Below, in pieces: positions 18,437-26,157 of a DNA stretch of 64,000 bases (its first letter is position 1; each line of letters starts with the position of its first letter). The stretch comes from Flavobacterium sp. 1355. GTDB taxonomy: Bacteria > Bacteroidota > Bacteroidia > Flavobacteriales > Flavobacteriaceae. The position numbers and the translations under genes were made by a program. The DNA is taken from positions 1 through 64,000 of the forward strand of contig NZ_JAFICC010000013.1 in NCBI RefSeq assembly GCF_017833415.1, read 5' to 3'. The notes beneath the pieces are model-generated. The model saw only the letters and a program-made list of their open reading frames with translations, was not told the origin of the DNA and did not search any database.

Positions 18437-19807
18437 ATGCTTCAAAACAAGGTCATTTTAGGCAGCGAAGAATGGTGCTCATTTCCAGAACTTGGAATCC
18501 CGACAATTAAAGCCCGTGTTGATTCCGGTGCCAAAACTTCGGCAATGCACGCCATAAACATAGCTCCATTTATAAAAAATGATGCGAACTGGGTAAAATT
18601 TGATATCAACCCAATTCAGAACAACATAAAAACAATTATCCATTGCGAAGCGCCTCTGGTTGACAAAAGAATTGTAAAAAGTTCAAGCGGATTTAGAGAA
18701 CATCGATATGTAATCCAGACCAGTCTCAAAATAGGCGATGTAAAATGGCCTATAGAAATGACTCTTACCAATCGTGATTCAATGGGTTTTAGAATGCTTT
18801 TGGGACGTGAAGCCATGAGTGGGCGCGTTCTGGTTGATCCGGAAGAAAAATATTTACTGGGACAGCCAACAACTGAAGCTTTAAAAGAGCTTTACAAAAA
18901 CTCCGAAAAAGCAAGCTCGGGATTAAGAATTGGGCTTTTGGCCAGTAATCCTGAATTATACAGTAATAAAAGAATCATGGAAGCCGGAGAAATGCGTGGC
19001 CATGAAATGCATTTTTTGAATATTAAGGAATGTTATATGAAACTGGATGCCAAGACCCCTGAAATTCATTACAGAGGCGGAAAAATCTTAAATCAGTTTG
19101 ATGCCATTATTCCGAGAATCAGACCAAGCATTACTTTTTACGGTTGTGCTTTGACCCGACAATTTGAGGCTTTGAAGGTTTTCGTTTTAAATTCGGCTAC
19201 AGCCATAACACAATCGCGTGATAAATTATATTCACTTCAATTACTTTTAAACAGCGGTATTGACATTCCGACAACCGGATTTGCCAATTCTCCTTTAGAT
19301 ACCGATAATCTGATTAAAATGGTTGGCGGTTCTCCGCTAATTGTGAAGTTGCTTGAAGGAACCCAAGGAAAAGGAGTTGTTTTGGCCGAAACCAAAAAAG
19401 CTGCAGAAAGTGTAATTAATGCTTTTAAAAGCTTAAATGCCAATATCTTAGTTCAGGAATTTATTAAAGAAGCAAACGGAAAAGATATTCGTTGTTTTGT
19501 AATCGACGGAAAAGTAGTTGCTGCAATCCAGCGTGAAGCTATGCCGGGCGAATTTAGGGCAAACATTCACCTTGGAGGAACTGCTTCTGTCATAAAGGTG
19601 ACTGCCGAAGAAAAAAAGATTGCTATTAAGGCCGCAAAAGCTATGGACTTAAAAGTAGCAGGTGTTGACATTATTCGTTCTTCTAAAGGCCCTCTATTGC
19701 TCGAAGTGAACTCTTCTCCGGGTCTTGAAGGAATTGAAGGAGCAACCAATAAAGATGTAGCCGGAGAAATGATCAAAGCAATTGAAAAGAATTTCAAATT
19801 GATATAA
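18437..19807 (+). CDS. Retropepsin-like domain fused to RimK-like ATP-grasp ligase
   Basis: Two-domain fusion of about 456 residues. Residues ~1-140 match the RimK-associated 'ATP-dependent zinc protease' family, which is predicted to have a retropepsin-like fold. The signature RVDSGAKTSAMHA contains the putative catalytic Asp29. Residues ~165-456 are a RimK-type ATP-grasp ligase with a pre-ATP-grasp region (RIGLLASNPELYS), GTQGKGVVL as the flexible nucleotide loop, VDGKVVAAIQR and the Mg-binding LLEVNSSPGLEG. RimK enzymes add glutamate or other amino acids to acceptor C-termini. The acceptor here is unknown. I choose ATG 18437. A TTG at 18404 would add 11 residues outside the conserved domain. 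It stands alone between the clpC terminator and a family A palindrome. Confidence 0.85.
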   Translation: MLQNKVILGSEEWCSFPELGIPTIKARVDSGAKTSAMHAINIAPFIKNDANWVKFDINPIQNNIKTIIHCEAPLVDKRIVKSSSGFREHRYVIQTSLKIGDVKWPIEMTLTNRDSMGFRMLLGREAMSGRVLVDPEEKYLLGQPTTEALKELYKNSEKASSGLRIGLLASNPELYSNKRIMEAGEMRGHEMHFLNIKECYMKLDAKTPEIHYRGGKILNQFDAIIPRIRPSITFYGCALTRQFEALKVFVLNSATAITQSRDKLYSLQLLLNSGIDIPTTGFANSPLDTDNLIKMVGGSPLIVKLLEGTQGKGVVLAETKKAAESVINAFKSLNANILVQEFIKEANGKDIRCFVIDGKVVAAIQREAMPGEFRANIHLGGTASVIKVTAEEKKIAIKAAKAMDLKVAGVDIIRSSKGPLLLEVNSSPGLEGIEGATNKDVAGEMIKAIEKNFKLI

Positions 19808-19849
19808 GTTAATCAATTCGTATACTAAAAAACAAAGTAACCCTATATT

Positions 19850-19946
19850 GTCATCCCGAGGAACGAGGGATCGCACACGTAACTCGACAACGATTTTCGG
19901 TTACTTTGCGGAGTTTCTAATGCGATCCCTCGTTCCTCGGGATGAC
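19850..19946. repeat. Family A palindrome, GGAACGAGGGATC variant
   Basis: A perfect 26-bp inverted repeat has arms 19850-19875 and 19921-19946 (beginning GTCATCCCGAGGAACGAGGG) around a 45-bp spacer. The same layout with a slightly different arm recurs at 31846-31929. It lies directly after the RimK-like gene and before its terminator. Confidence 0.9.
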
Positions 19947-19959
19947 AAAAACACATACT

Positions 19960-19999
19960 AGCTTTGTCAAAGTTTTAAACTATGACAAAGCTTTTTTTT
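19960..19999 (+). terminator. Terminator overlapping a false upstream ATG
   Basis: AGCTTTGTCA (19960-19969) pairs with TGACAAAGCT (19983-19992), followed by eight T. The right arm contains the ATG at 19982-19984, which opens the DUF421 frame. That ATG is therefore unlikely to be used. Confidence 0.8.
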
Positions 20000-20020
20000 A
20001 AACATAAATCCAAAAAAAAA

Positions 20021-20539
20021 ATGACACTATACCCCTATTTAGATATTATTTTAAGAAGTGTGGCAGTTTATTTTTTCATGACCATTGCTTTAAGAGTTTT
20101 TGGAAAAAAAGAACTTTCCCAATTAAATACTGCTGACATTATTCTGATTTTACTAATTAGTAATTCAGTTCAAAATGCAATGGTTGGGCCTGATACAAGT
20201 CTTTGGGGAGGTTTAGTCGCTGCTTTGGTTTTATTTGTAATTAATTATATAATCAAAAAACTTACGCATAAATACAAAGGTTTAAACGATTTACTTTTAG
20301 AGAAACCTGAAATTCTAATTCACGACGGAAAATTAGATTTTAAAGTATTAAGCAAATTAGACATCTCACATGAAGAATTAAAAGAAGCCATGCGCGAACA
20401 TGGAATTGAATATTTTACTGAAGTAAAGCTTGCTATGTTAGAAATTGACGGTACTATAAGTATTATATCGGAAGATAAAAAACAATTAAAGCAAACACAT
20501 TACAAGCGCAAACACAATCATAAAAATTTTCAGAAGTAA
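20021..20539 (+). CDS. DUF421 (YetF-like) membrane protein
   Basis: Integral membrane protein of the DUF421/YetF family, whose function is not settled. Three hydrophobic segments lie in the first ~90 residues (around DIILRSVAVYFFMTIALRV, IILILLISNSV and LVAALVLFVINYII). The typical soluble C-terminal domain follows, including KPEILIHDGKLDFKVL and a conserved YFTEVKLAMLEIDGTISI stretch, and a basic tail. I start at ATG 20021, giving 172 residues. The in-frame ATG at 19982 lies inside the terminator hairpin of the upstream transcript. The gene ends at a bidirectional hairpin shared with the convergent neighbour. Confidence 0.85.
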   Translation: MTLYPYLDIILRSVAVYFFMTIALRVFGKKELSQLNTADIILILLISNSVQNAMVGPDTSLWGGLVAALVLFVINYIIKKLTHKYKGLNDLLLEKPEILIHDGKLDFKVLSKLDISHEELKEAMREHGIEYFTEVKLAMLEIDGTISIISEDKKQLKQTHYKRKHNHKNFQK

Positions 20540-20557
20540 ATTTTTATATTAGTAAAC

Positions 20558-20639
20558 AAAAAAGCCGATTTCAAATTGATGAACTGCCCCAAAAAAGTTA
20601 GACACTATTTGGGCATTTTTATTGAAATCGGCTTTTTTT
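20558..20639. terminator. Bidirectional terminator with an enlarged loop
   Basis: A 17-bp perfect stem, AAAAAAGCCGATTTCAA (20558-20574), pairs with its complement at 20622-20638 in a layout suited to both convergent genes. The loop is unusually large because of a 41-bp insert flanked by ATTGA. A close relative without an insert exists at 23944-23980. Confidence 0.8.
20580..20620. mobile_element. 41-bp IS-end-like insertion in terminator loop
   Basis: The insert starts TGAACTGCCCCAAAAAAGTT, which resembles the ends of IS3-family elements as I remember them, and is flanked by the direct repeat ATTGA (20575-20579 and 20621-20625). Removing the insert and one ATTGA copy restores a hairpin like the intact one at 23944. 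No transposase is present, so this would be a remnant or a very small non-autonomous element. Confidence 0.45.
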
Positions 20640-20696
20640 GTTATAGAAATATCCTACTTAATGTTCTTACAATAAATAAACATACAAATTTTTAAA

Positions 20697-21641
20697 TTAA
20701 CGCATGGCATTGTTATATGAAGGAATAAGATAATTGTTATAATTGTAAACCAACTGTTCTATATCTTTACTTTGAAGTCCTTTTCCATTAAGTTTGGCTT
20801 TTGTACTTAAAACGATATACTTGCTAGCCGTTTCATAAAAATCTTTGTAATTCGATGGTGTTTGGTTTTCATTACCATACAATAAATGCTCTGACACAGG
20901 ACCTTCAAGTTCAATTAAACTATTTTTAATCGAATCACTATTTAAATTATTGGAACTGGTACATAAACTGATAAAGTCCTTGATGGCATCTAAATCATTA
21001 TACAGATTGGTATAAGCAACTTTATATGGAGATTTTGCGACTGAATAAGGAAATAGTTGTTTTTGTAATTGTTTATTACGCAAGCTTAATTTTTCACGCG
21101 TTTGATAATAAGTGTCTAATAAAGTGCTTAATTCCTCACATTTCTTTTTACCATAATCTAAAGTTGGAACATTAGGCTTACTAAAAGATGCCATATCATT
21201 CCATATTAAAGCAATCTTTTGAAAGGTATCACCAAGAGTATTATAATTTTCATTATAGAAACTAACATCTGTTGTTTCCATAATATTAGGAGCATCGGCT
21301 TTTGTACAGCGAGCATTATTTTTGGTTAGATCATAGGAAATATAAGGACTGTAAATCACCTTGTTTTTAGAGTTGCTCTTATTATTCAAAAAATAATCCG
21401 ACCAGGTTTTATAATATTCTTCACGATCACTTAGTTCTTTTTGCTGTTTATTTAAGCAGCTTACTATTTCGTTAATATACTGAACAACAGATCCATAATT
21501 ATTTTCGTTAATACCCTTGGTTGTATCTACCTTTTCAACAGTTGTTTTTGTAGCTGTTGTCTTTGCTGGGCTTTTCTTTTTTTGCGCATTTATATTTATA
21601 AACAGACTTAAAAAAAAGGCAGTTATTAAAATTCTTTTCAT
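20697..21641 (-). CDS. Exported protein of unknown function (possibly DUF3829)
   Basis: The 314-residue protein has a signal peptide (about 1-19, ending NINAQ), a short Lys/Thr/Pro-rich linker, then a largely helical domain. Pairs such as YINEIVSCLNKQQKELSDREEYY and a second half rich in Leu/Tyr/Asn recall the DUF3829 family of extracytoplasmic proteins (E. coli YiiG). That match is from memory and weak. Four Cys occur in the mature part, which might be paired in the periplasm. It is convergent with the DUF421 gene and preceded by a 353-bp AT-rich gap (21642-21994) in which I see no gene or clear signal. Confidence 0.6.
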   Translation of the reverse strand: MKRILITAFFLSLFININAQKKKSPAKTTATKTTVEKVDTTKGINENNYGSVVQYINEIVSCLNKQQKELSDREEYYKTWSDYFLNNKSNSKNKVIYSPYISYDLTKNNARCTKADAPNIMETTDVSFYNENYNTLGDTFQKIALIWNDMASFSKPNVPTLDYGKKKCEELSTLLDTYYQTREKLSLRNKQLQKQLFPYSVAKSPYKVAYTNLYNDLDAIKDFISLCTSSNNLNSDSIKNSLIELEGPVSEHLLYGNENQTPSNYKDFYETASKYIVLSTKAKLNGKGLQSKDIEQLVYNYNNYLIPSYNNAMR

Positions 21642-21994
21642 AATATTTAAATTAATTTTATTTATTTAATAACTGTAAAATTATTTCAATCCTTTTTATA
21701 CCGAAGCCAGCAAAGGTTTTAAAATTAATAATTTAAGATATTATGATTAGTTCCAATGCAAACCCTTCCAAACGCCTACTTATAATTTATCTGCAAAAAC
21801 TCTTGATTCGTAATTTAAGAATATATGCAGTTAGCAAATTCCATAAATAAGTATTCTAAAAGAAAACCTATTAGTTCACAAACCAATACAATAACGTTCT
21901 TTTGCATAGGAGTTACTGAGTCAATATTTCAAATTTGATCAGGCTGGAGTTTCATCAAAAATAAGACTGGCTTTTTTATTAATATCATTCAAAA

Positions 21995-23506
21995 TTAATT
22001 ATATGTAAAGTCAGGAAATCCTTTAATTAAATAAGGCGTAGAGCATGGAAAACCATACTCATTAAATTCTATTTTTACAATTCCAAAACCATTATTAAAA
22101 TTTTCTACATCATCGTATTTAATATGAGTAATTTCTTTTCCGTTTTTATCAATAAAACCGTATTTATTATTTAAACAAACTTTTGCCCTGTTTTTATAGA
22201 ATTGCTCAACTTTATCATATTTTAGAGGAATAACCTCTTTTCCTGTCATATCTATAAATCCCCATTTATGATTTAATTGTACACGCGCCAAGCCTTCTTC
22301 TGAATCCATTCGGCATTCATCTGCCCAACCAAAAGTATTTTCATATTTAATTGGCGTTATCAAAACTCCCTTTTTATTTATAAATCCAATTTTACCGTTA
22401 AGTTCAATACGTGTTATTCCGTTATAAAAATGACCAACGAAATTATATTTTATAGGAATTACCTCCTTACCTTTCTTATCAATAAATCCCCATTTATTAT
22501 TATAGAATACACCTGCCATACCTTCAGAAAAATGATATACATAATCATATTTTAATGCTATAACTTCTTTTCCTAATGCGTTCACAAAACCCCACTTGCC
22601 CTTTTTATTTACAGCCGCATAACCTTCACTAAAAAATTGAGGATCATATCTTACTCCCTCCTCGTAATCATATTTTAATGGGATTATTTCCTTTCCTGTT
22701 TTATCTATAAATCCACATTTACCATCGTATACTACTAAAGCGCCTCCTTCATGAAAAAAACTTATTTTATCATAGGATCTTAATAATTTTATTTCTTTTC
22801 CATATTTATTGACCCAATATTGGCTAGTATTTAAGCCAACTCTATAGTTTTCAGTTAAATCAGTCAAACATTCATCATACTTAACTGATGTCACCATAGT
22901 TCCTCTTCTATCTACAAAACCATACTTATTATTAATGCTTATTAAAAAAATGTTCTCGTTATAAATATCAACTTGATCACACTTAATTGATACTATTTCT
23001 TTTCCAACTTTATTTAAAATCCCCCATTTGTCATTAATTCTTACCTCAGCAAAACCATTATAAGAATTTATTTCATCATACTTTAAAGCAATTGTTTCAA
23101 CTCCTTCTTCATTAACAAGTCCCCACTTTTCATTAAGTTTCACTTTAATTCCATCACCTAAATCATCAACATCATCATATTTAAAAGGAAAAATCTGATT
23201 ACCTGTTTTGTCTATCGCGCCCCATTTATTATTTAATTTTAATAATATAAAATTTTCTGAAACCACTGACAATCCATCGTATATAATCGGAACTAGTTCT
23301 TTACCATTTTTATCGATAAAACCATATTTCGTAAAAAAAAAATCAATTTCGTTATTGGCATTAGAATCTATTTCGGAAGTATCTGGTTTTACTAAAAAAT
23401 ACTGTATTTCTTTATGCTCTTTTTTTACAGAAAGAAATTTTACTTTATAAATTATTGCAAAACCTAAAACACAAAATAGTAGCATCGCTAAAATTATTCT
23501 TTTCAT
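21995..23506 (-). CDS. WG-repeat protein with N-terminal membrane anchor
   Basis: A protein of about 503 residues composed of twelve WG (KWGFIDKxGKE) repeats of roughly 33-40 residues each, preceded by one hydrophobic segment (MKRIILAMLLFCVLGFAIIY). That segment is either an uncleaved anchor or a signal. Most units keep K-W/Y-G-F-I-D-K-G-K-E followed by I-P-x-K-Y-D. The sixth has lost the WG pair (QYWVNKYGKEIK). WG repeats are found in many exported bacterial proteins of unknown function. I start at ATG 23506. A GTG at 23539 would add 11 residues before the hydrophobic segment. The surrounding gaps are long and show nothing coding. Confidence 0.85.
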   Translation of the reverse strand: MKRIILAMLLFCVLGFAIIYKVKFLSVKKEHKEIQYFLVKPDTSEIDSNANNEIDFFFTKYGFIDKNGKELVPIIYDGLSVVSENFILLKLNNKWGAIDKTGNQIFPFKYDDVDDLGDGIKVKLNEKWGLVNEEGVETIALKYDEINSYNGFAEVRINDKWGILNKVGKEIVSIKCDQVDIYNENIFLISINNKYGFVDRRGTMVTSVKYDECLTDLTENYRVGLNTSQYWVNKYGKEIKLLRSYDKISFFHEGGALVVYDGKCGFIDKTGKEIIPLKYDYEEGVRYDPQFFSEGYAAVNKKGKWGFVNALGKEVIALKYDYVYHFSEGMAGVFYNNKWGFIDKKGKEVIPIKYNFVGHFYNGITRIELNGKIGFINKKGVLITPIKYENTFGWADECRMDSEEGLARVQLNHKWGFIDMTGKEVIPLKYDKVEQFYKNRAKVCLNNKYGFIDKNGKEITHIKYDDVENFNNGFGIVKIEFNEYGFPCSTPYLIKGFPDFTYN

Positions 23507-23943
23507 TGACCTTAATATTTGCAAATTCCAAAAATCCACAAATTAGAAGTAGAAATAGGAAAAGAGTATTTATTAATTTTATTTTTGTAATTACAAAGTC
23601 ATTATTTAAAATATCCTACTGTATGCTATTTTAATGATGTTACTTTTTACTGTTTTATTGGCAAATGTCATTATTATCAATTCTGACTCTGACATTGTTT
23701 AAAATTTTAATATAATTAGTTCTAGTTTTACAGTGCCATACTTTTTGCATAACCTTCCACTATCATATCTAGCAAAGTACTGATGTAATGTTAGTATATT
23801 TTGTATTGAATTGAGTAACGATTTTAATAGCTATGGGATTTTTATGCGCCATACCAAAATCTCACAAATATCTTTATCAATAATAACAAAAATGATCACA
23901 AAAAAATTTTAAAATAGTAATTTAAGGCAACGTTCTCAAAAAC
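23507..23943. other. Non-coding AT-rich gap upstream of the WG gene
   Basis: About 440 bp with no reading frame, RNA gene or repeat that I can support. The WG-gene promoter should lie in the first part, but I find no exact TAnnTTTG on the minus strand close to the start. Confidence 0.4.
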
Positions 23944-23980
23944 AAAAAAGCTGATTTCCAATTGGAAATCAGCTTTTTTT
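23944..23980. terminator. Terminator behind the phosphate carrier gene
   Basis: A symmetric hairpin with arms of AAAAAAGCTGATTTCC type around a central AATT has A and T runs on both sides, so it works on the minus strand for the phosphate transporter. It is followed at 24004-24062 by family B words (CTTAGAACCTTAG). Confidence 0.8.
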
Positions 23981-24092
23981 ATATGTTTTAAAATGCTGGA
24001 TTTTAGATTTTTCAATCTTAGAACCTTAGTATCTAAGTAACTTAGAATCTTTAAAAGATTTTAAATCTCACATTTTTCAATAATCATTTTTA

Positions 24093-25433
24093 TTAAATAA
24101 ATACACTCAATATAAAGTATACCAAACCTGCTAGAATAGCAGAAATAGGAATCGTCAATATCCATGCCCAGATTAAGCTCACAGTAACTCCCCATCTCAC
24201 GGCAGATACACGTTTTGTTAATCCAACACCAATGATAGATCCTGTAATGGTATGTGTTGTACTTACCGGAATTTTTAAATGCTCTGTAAAGTAAAGTGTC
24301 AATGCTCCTGCAGTTTCAGCAGCAACACCTTCAAACGAACTTACTTTAGTTATCTTAGAACCCATTGTTTTTACAATTTTCCATCCACCGCTCAAAGTTC
24401 CCGCTGCAATCGCCGAATAACAGGCTAATGGAATCCAGCCGGGCATAACACCTTTGACACCTAAATCATCATTTGGAAGTACCACATCCAGCCACTCACT
24501 CATATGAACACCAGGATTTGTATTGATATAAACCGCTACAGCTGCAGCAATAATACCCATTACTTTTTGCGAATCATTTCCTCCGTGACCTAAACTAAAT
24601 GCCGCTGAAGATAATAACTGCATTTTTTTCAAAGCCGCATCTGCCTGATGTAAGTTTAAACTACTAAATATCAAACAGAAAGCACTTACAGTCAAGATAA
24701 TAAATGCAACTAAAAACCATTTAATATTATGTGAATCGAAAATAACACTCCAGAAATGAGAGTCAAAACGAGGTTTTCCGTGCTCTAAAATTTCTTCATA
24801 AGAAACCATTTGTGCGTATACAAACCAAATAGTTCCTATCATTAAAGCAACTGTAAATATTTTAGGCCAAATGCTTTTACGTGAAGCATTTAATAACCAA
24901 ATCGAAATTAAATAAGACGCAAGCGCTCCCAATAATGGTGCTAAAACGATAAAAGCAATAATAATAAGAACCCCCGAAGGCATTCCTCCATCTTTTCCTG
25001 ATTTATACCAGCTTACGATTTCATACCAGTAATGCGTTGTTCCGTCTTCTCCAACATAACCGGAAAAACCATGAACTGCAATAGCATGAGCTACCGCTGC
25101 ACCCGCAAAACCACCAATAAGAGTATGGGAAGAACTGGAAGGAATTCCTAACCACCAGGTTAATAAGTTCCAGCAGATTGCCGCAATAACACCGGCTAAA
25201 ATTACTACCAGATTAATCTCCATGGTATGCGCAGTTTTGGCAACAGTATCTGCAACACCAAATCCGAAAACCCAATAGGCCAGAAAGTTAAAAAATGCTG
25301 CCCAAAGTACGGCCTGAAAAGGCGTTAATACCTTTGTGGCAACAACAGTAGCAATAGCGTTTGCTGCATCATGAAAACCATTGATGTAATCAAAAATTAA
25401 AGCTAATACTATAATAATTATAAGTATAGTCAT
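24093..25433 (-). CDS. Inorganic phosphate transporter, PiT family
   Basis: Inner-membrane low-affinity phosphate carrier of the PiT (PF01384) family, driven by protons or sodium. The two inverted signature segments are clear: FDYINGFHDAANAIATVVAT near the N-terminus and SLGHGGNDSQKVMGIIAA in the middle. SSSSHTLIGGFAGA and PVSTTHTITGSIIGVG are the matching P-loop-like repeats. About ten to twelve hydrophobic helices span the 446 residues. It lies 31 nt downstream of the DUF47 gene and is almost certainly co-transcribed with it. This arrangement is the standard DUF47-Pit pair, in which the PhoU-like protein modulates uptake. Confidence 0.95.
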   Translation of the reverse strand: MTILIIIIVLALIFDYINGFHDAANAIATVVATKVLTPFQAVLWAAFFNFLAYWVFGFGVADTVAKTAHTMEINLVVILAGVIAAICWNLLTWWLGIPSSSSHTLIGGFAGAAVAHAIAVHGFSGYVGEDGTTHYWYEIVSWYKSGKDGGMPSGVLIIIAFIVLAPLLGALASYLISIWLLNASRKSIWPKIFTVALMIGTIWFVYAQMVSYEEILEHGKPRFDSHFWSVIFDSHNIKWFLVAFIILTVSAFCLIFSSLNLHQADAALKKMQLLSSAAFSLGHGGNDSQKVMGIIAAAVAVYINTNPGVHMSEWLDVVLPNDDLGVKGVMPGWIPLACYSAIAAGTLSGGWKIVKTMGSKITKVSSFEGVAAETAGALTLYFTEHLKIPVSTTHTITGSIIGVGLTKRVSAVRWGVTVSLIWAWILTIPISAILAGLVYFILSVFI

Positions 25434-25464
25434 AAATTATAACTTCAGAATGAAATAAATTGAA

Positions 25465-26109
25465 TTAAGAATGTTTTACAGAAATTGACTCCAGTATGTT
25501 TGCAACACTCTTACATTTGTCTGTAGCTGATTCTAAAACAGATAAAACTTCTTTATATTTAATAATATTTTTAGCATCTGTTTCGTTTTCAAAAATTTCA
25601 AAAACTGCTTTGTTATAAACGTTATCAGATTTGTTTTCCAGTTTATTAATTCTGGTACAAGCATCTTTAATAACCTTCATGTTTTTTAAGTTACTTAACT
25701 CTTTTACTGCACTATCAATGTTTTGACAAGCCTCAAGGTTAATTTCGGTCATTTTTCTGATCGATTTTGTAATCTTATCAACCTGATACAATCTCATTCT
25801 GCTCGCAGCCCCGTGAAGATAATCTGCAACGTTGTCTATTGAAGTAATTAAGGTATGAATATCCTCTCTGTCAAAAGGAGTAATAAAGTTTCTGCTCAAC
25901 TCAAGATTAGTCTGACGTGTAATGTCTTCCCCTCTCTGCTCTAATTCGTCAATTCTCTGAAAAAGGACTTCTCTTTCTTTTAATGGTAAATTTACAGCTT
26001 CGTGTAAGTTAGAAGCTAATTCAATTAAATTGCTTGAAGCCTCTTCAAAAAGTGGAAAGAATTTCTTGTCTTTCGGCACTAAAAATTGGAAAATACTGTT
26101 TATTGACAT
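25465..26109 (-). CDS. DUF47 family PhoU-like protein
   Basis: A 214-residue all-helical cytosolic protein of the DUF47 (PhoU_div) family, the usual partner of PiT carriers. Typical features are FFPLFEEASSNLIELASNLH at the N-terminus, the E-(R/Q)-RGEDITR segment, ITPFDREDIHTLITSIDNV, and an acidic pair in VLSVLESATDKCKSVANILE, which in PhoU-like proteins helps bind metal. First gene of a two-gene unit with the phosphate transporter. It has its own -7 element right behind hutH, so it does not need hutH transcription. Confidence 0.93.
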   Translation of the reverse strand: MSINSIFQFLVPKDKKFFPLFEEASSNLIELASNLHEAVNLPLKEREVLFQRIDELEQRGEDITRQTNLELSRNFITPFDREDIHTLITSIDNVADYLHGAASRMRLYQVDKITKSIRKMTEINLEACQNIDSAVKELSNLKNMKVIKDACTRINKLENKSDNVYNKAVFEIFENETDAKNIIKYKEVLSVLESATDKCKSVANILESISVKHS

Positions 26110-26128
26110 TTTTTTATTTTTGATAGTG

Positions 26129-26136
26129 CAAAATTA
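26129..26136 (-). promoter_or_regulatory. -7 element for the DUF47-phosphate carrier unit
   Basis: On the minus strand TAATTTTG matches TAnnTTTG, with a TTG (26153-26155) 16 nt upstream. It lies in the 48-bp gap between hutH and the DUF47 gene. The -33 part touches the end of hutH. Confidence 0.55.
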
Positions 26137-26157
26137 CTTCATTAATATTTTGCAATG

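Noticed and set aside
19850..19946. CRISPR-like repeat unit
   Set aside because: Only two inverted, not direct, copies with a 45-bp spacer, and no cas genes. Other copies lie in unrelated gaps.
21995..23506. DNA tandem repeat array
   Set aside because: Units are similar at protein but not at DNA level, so they are old protein repeats.
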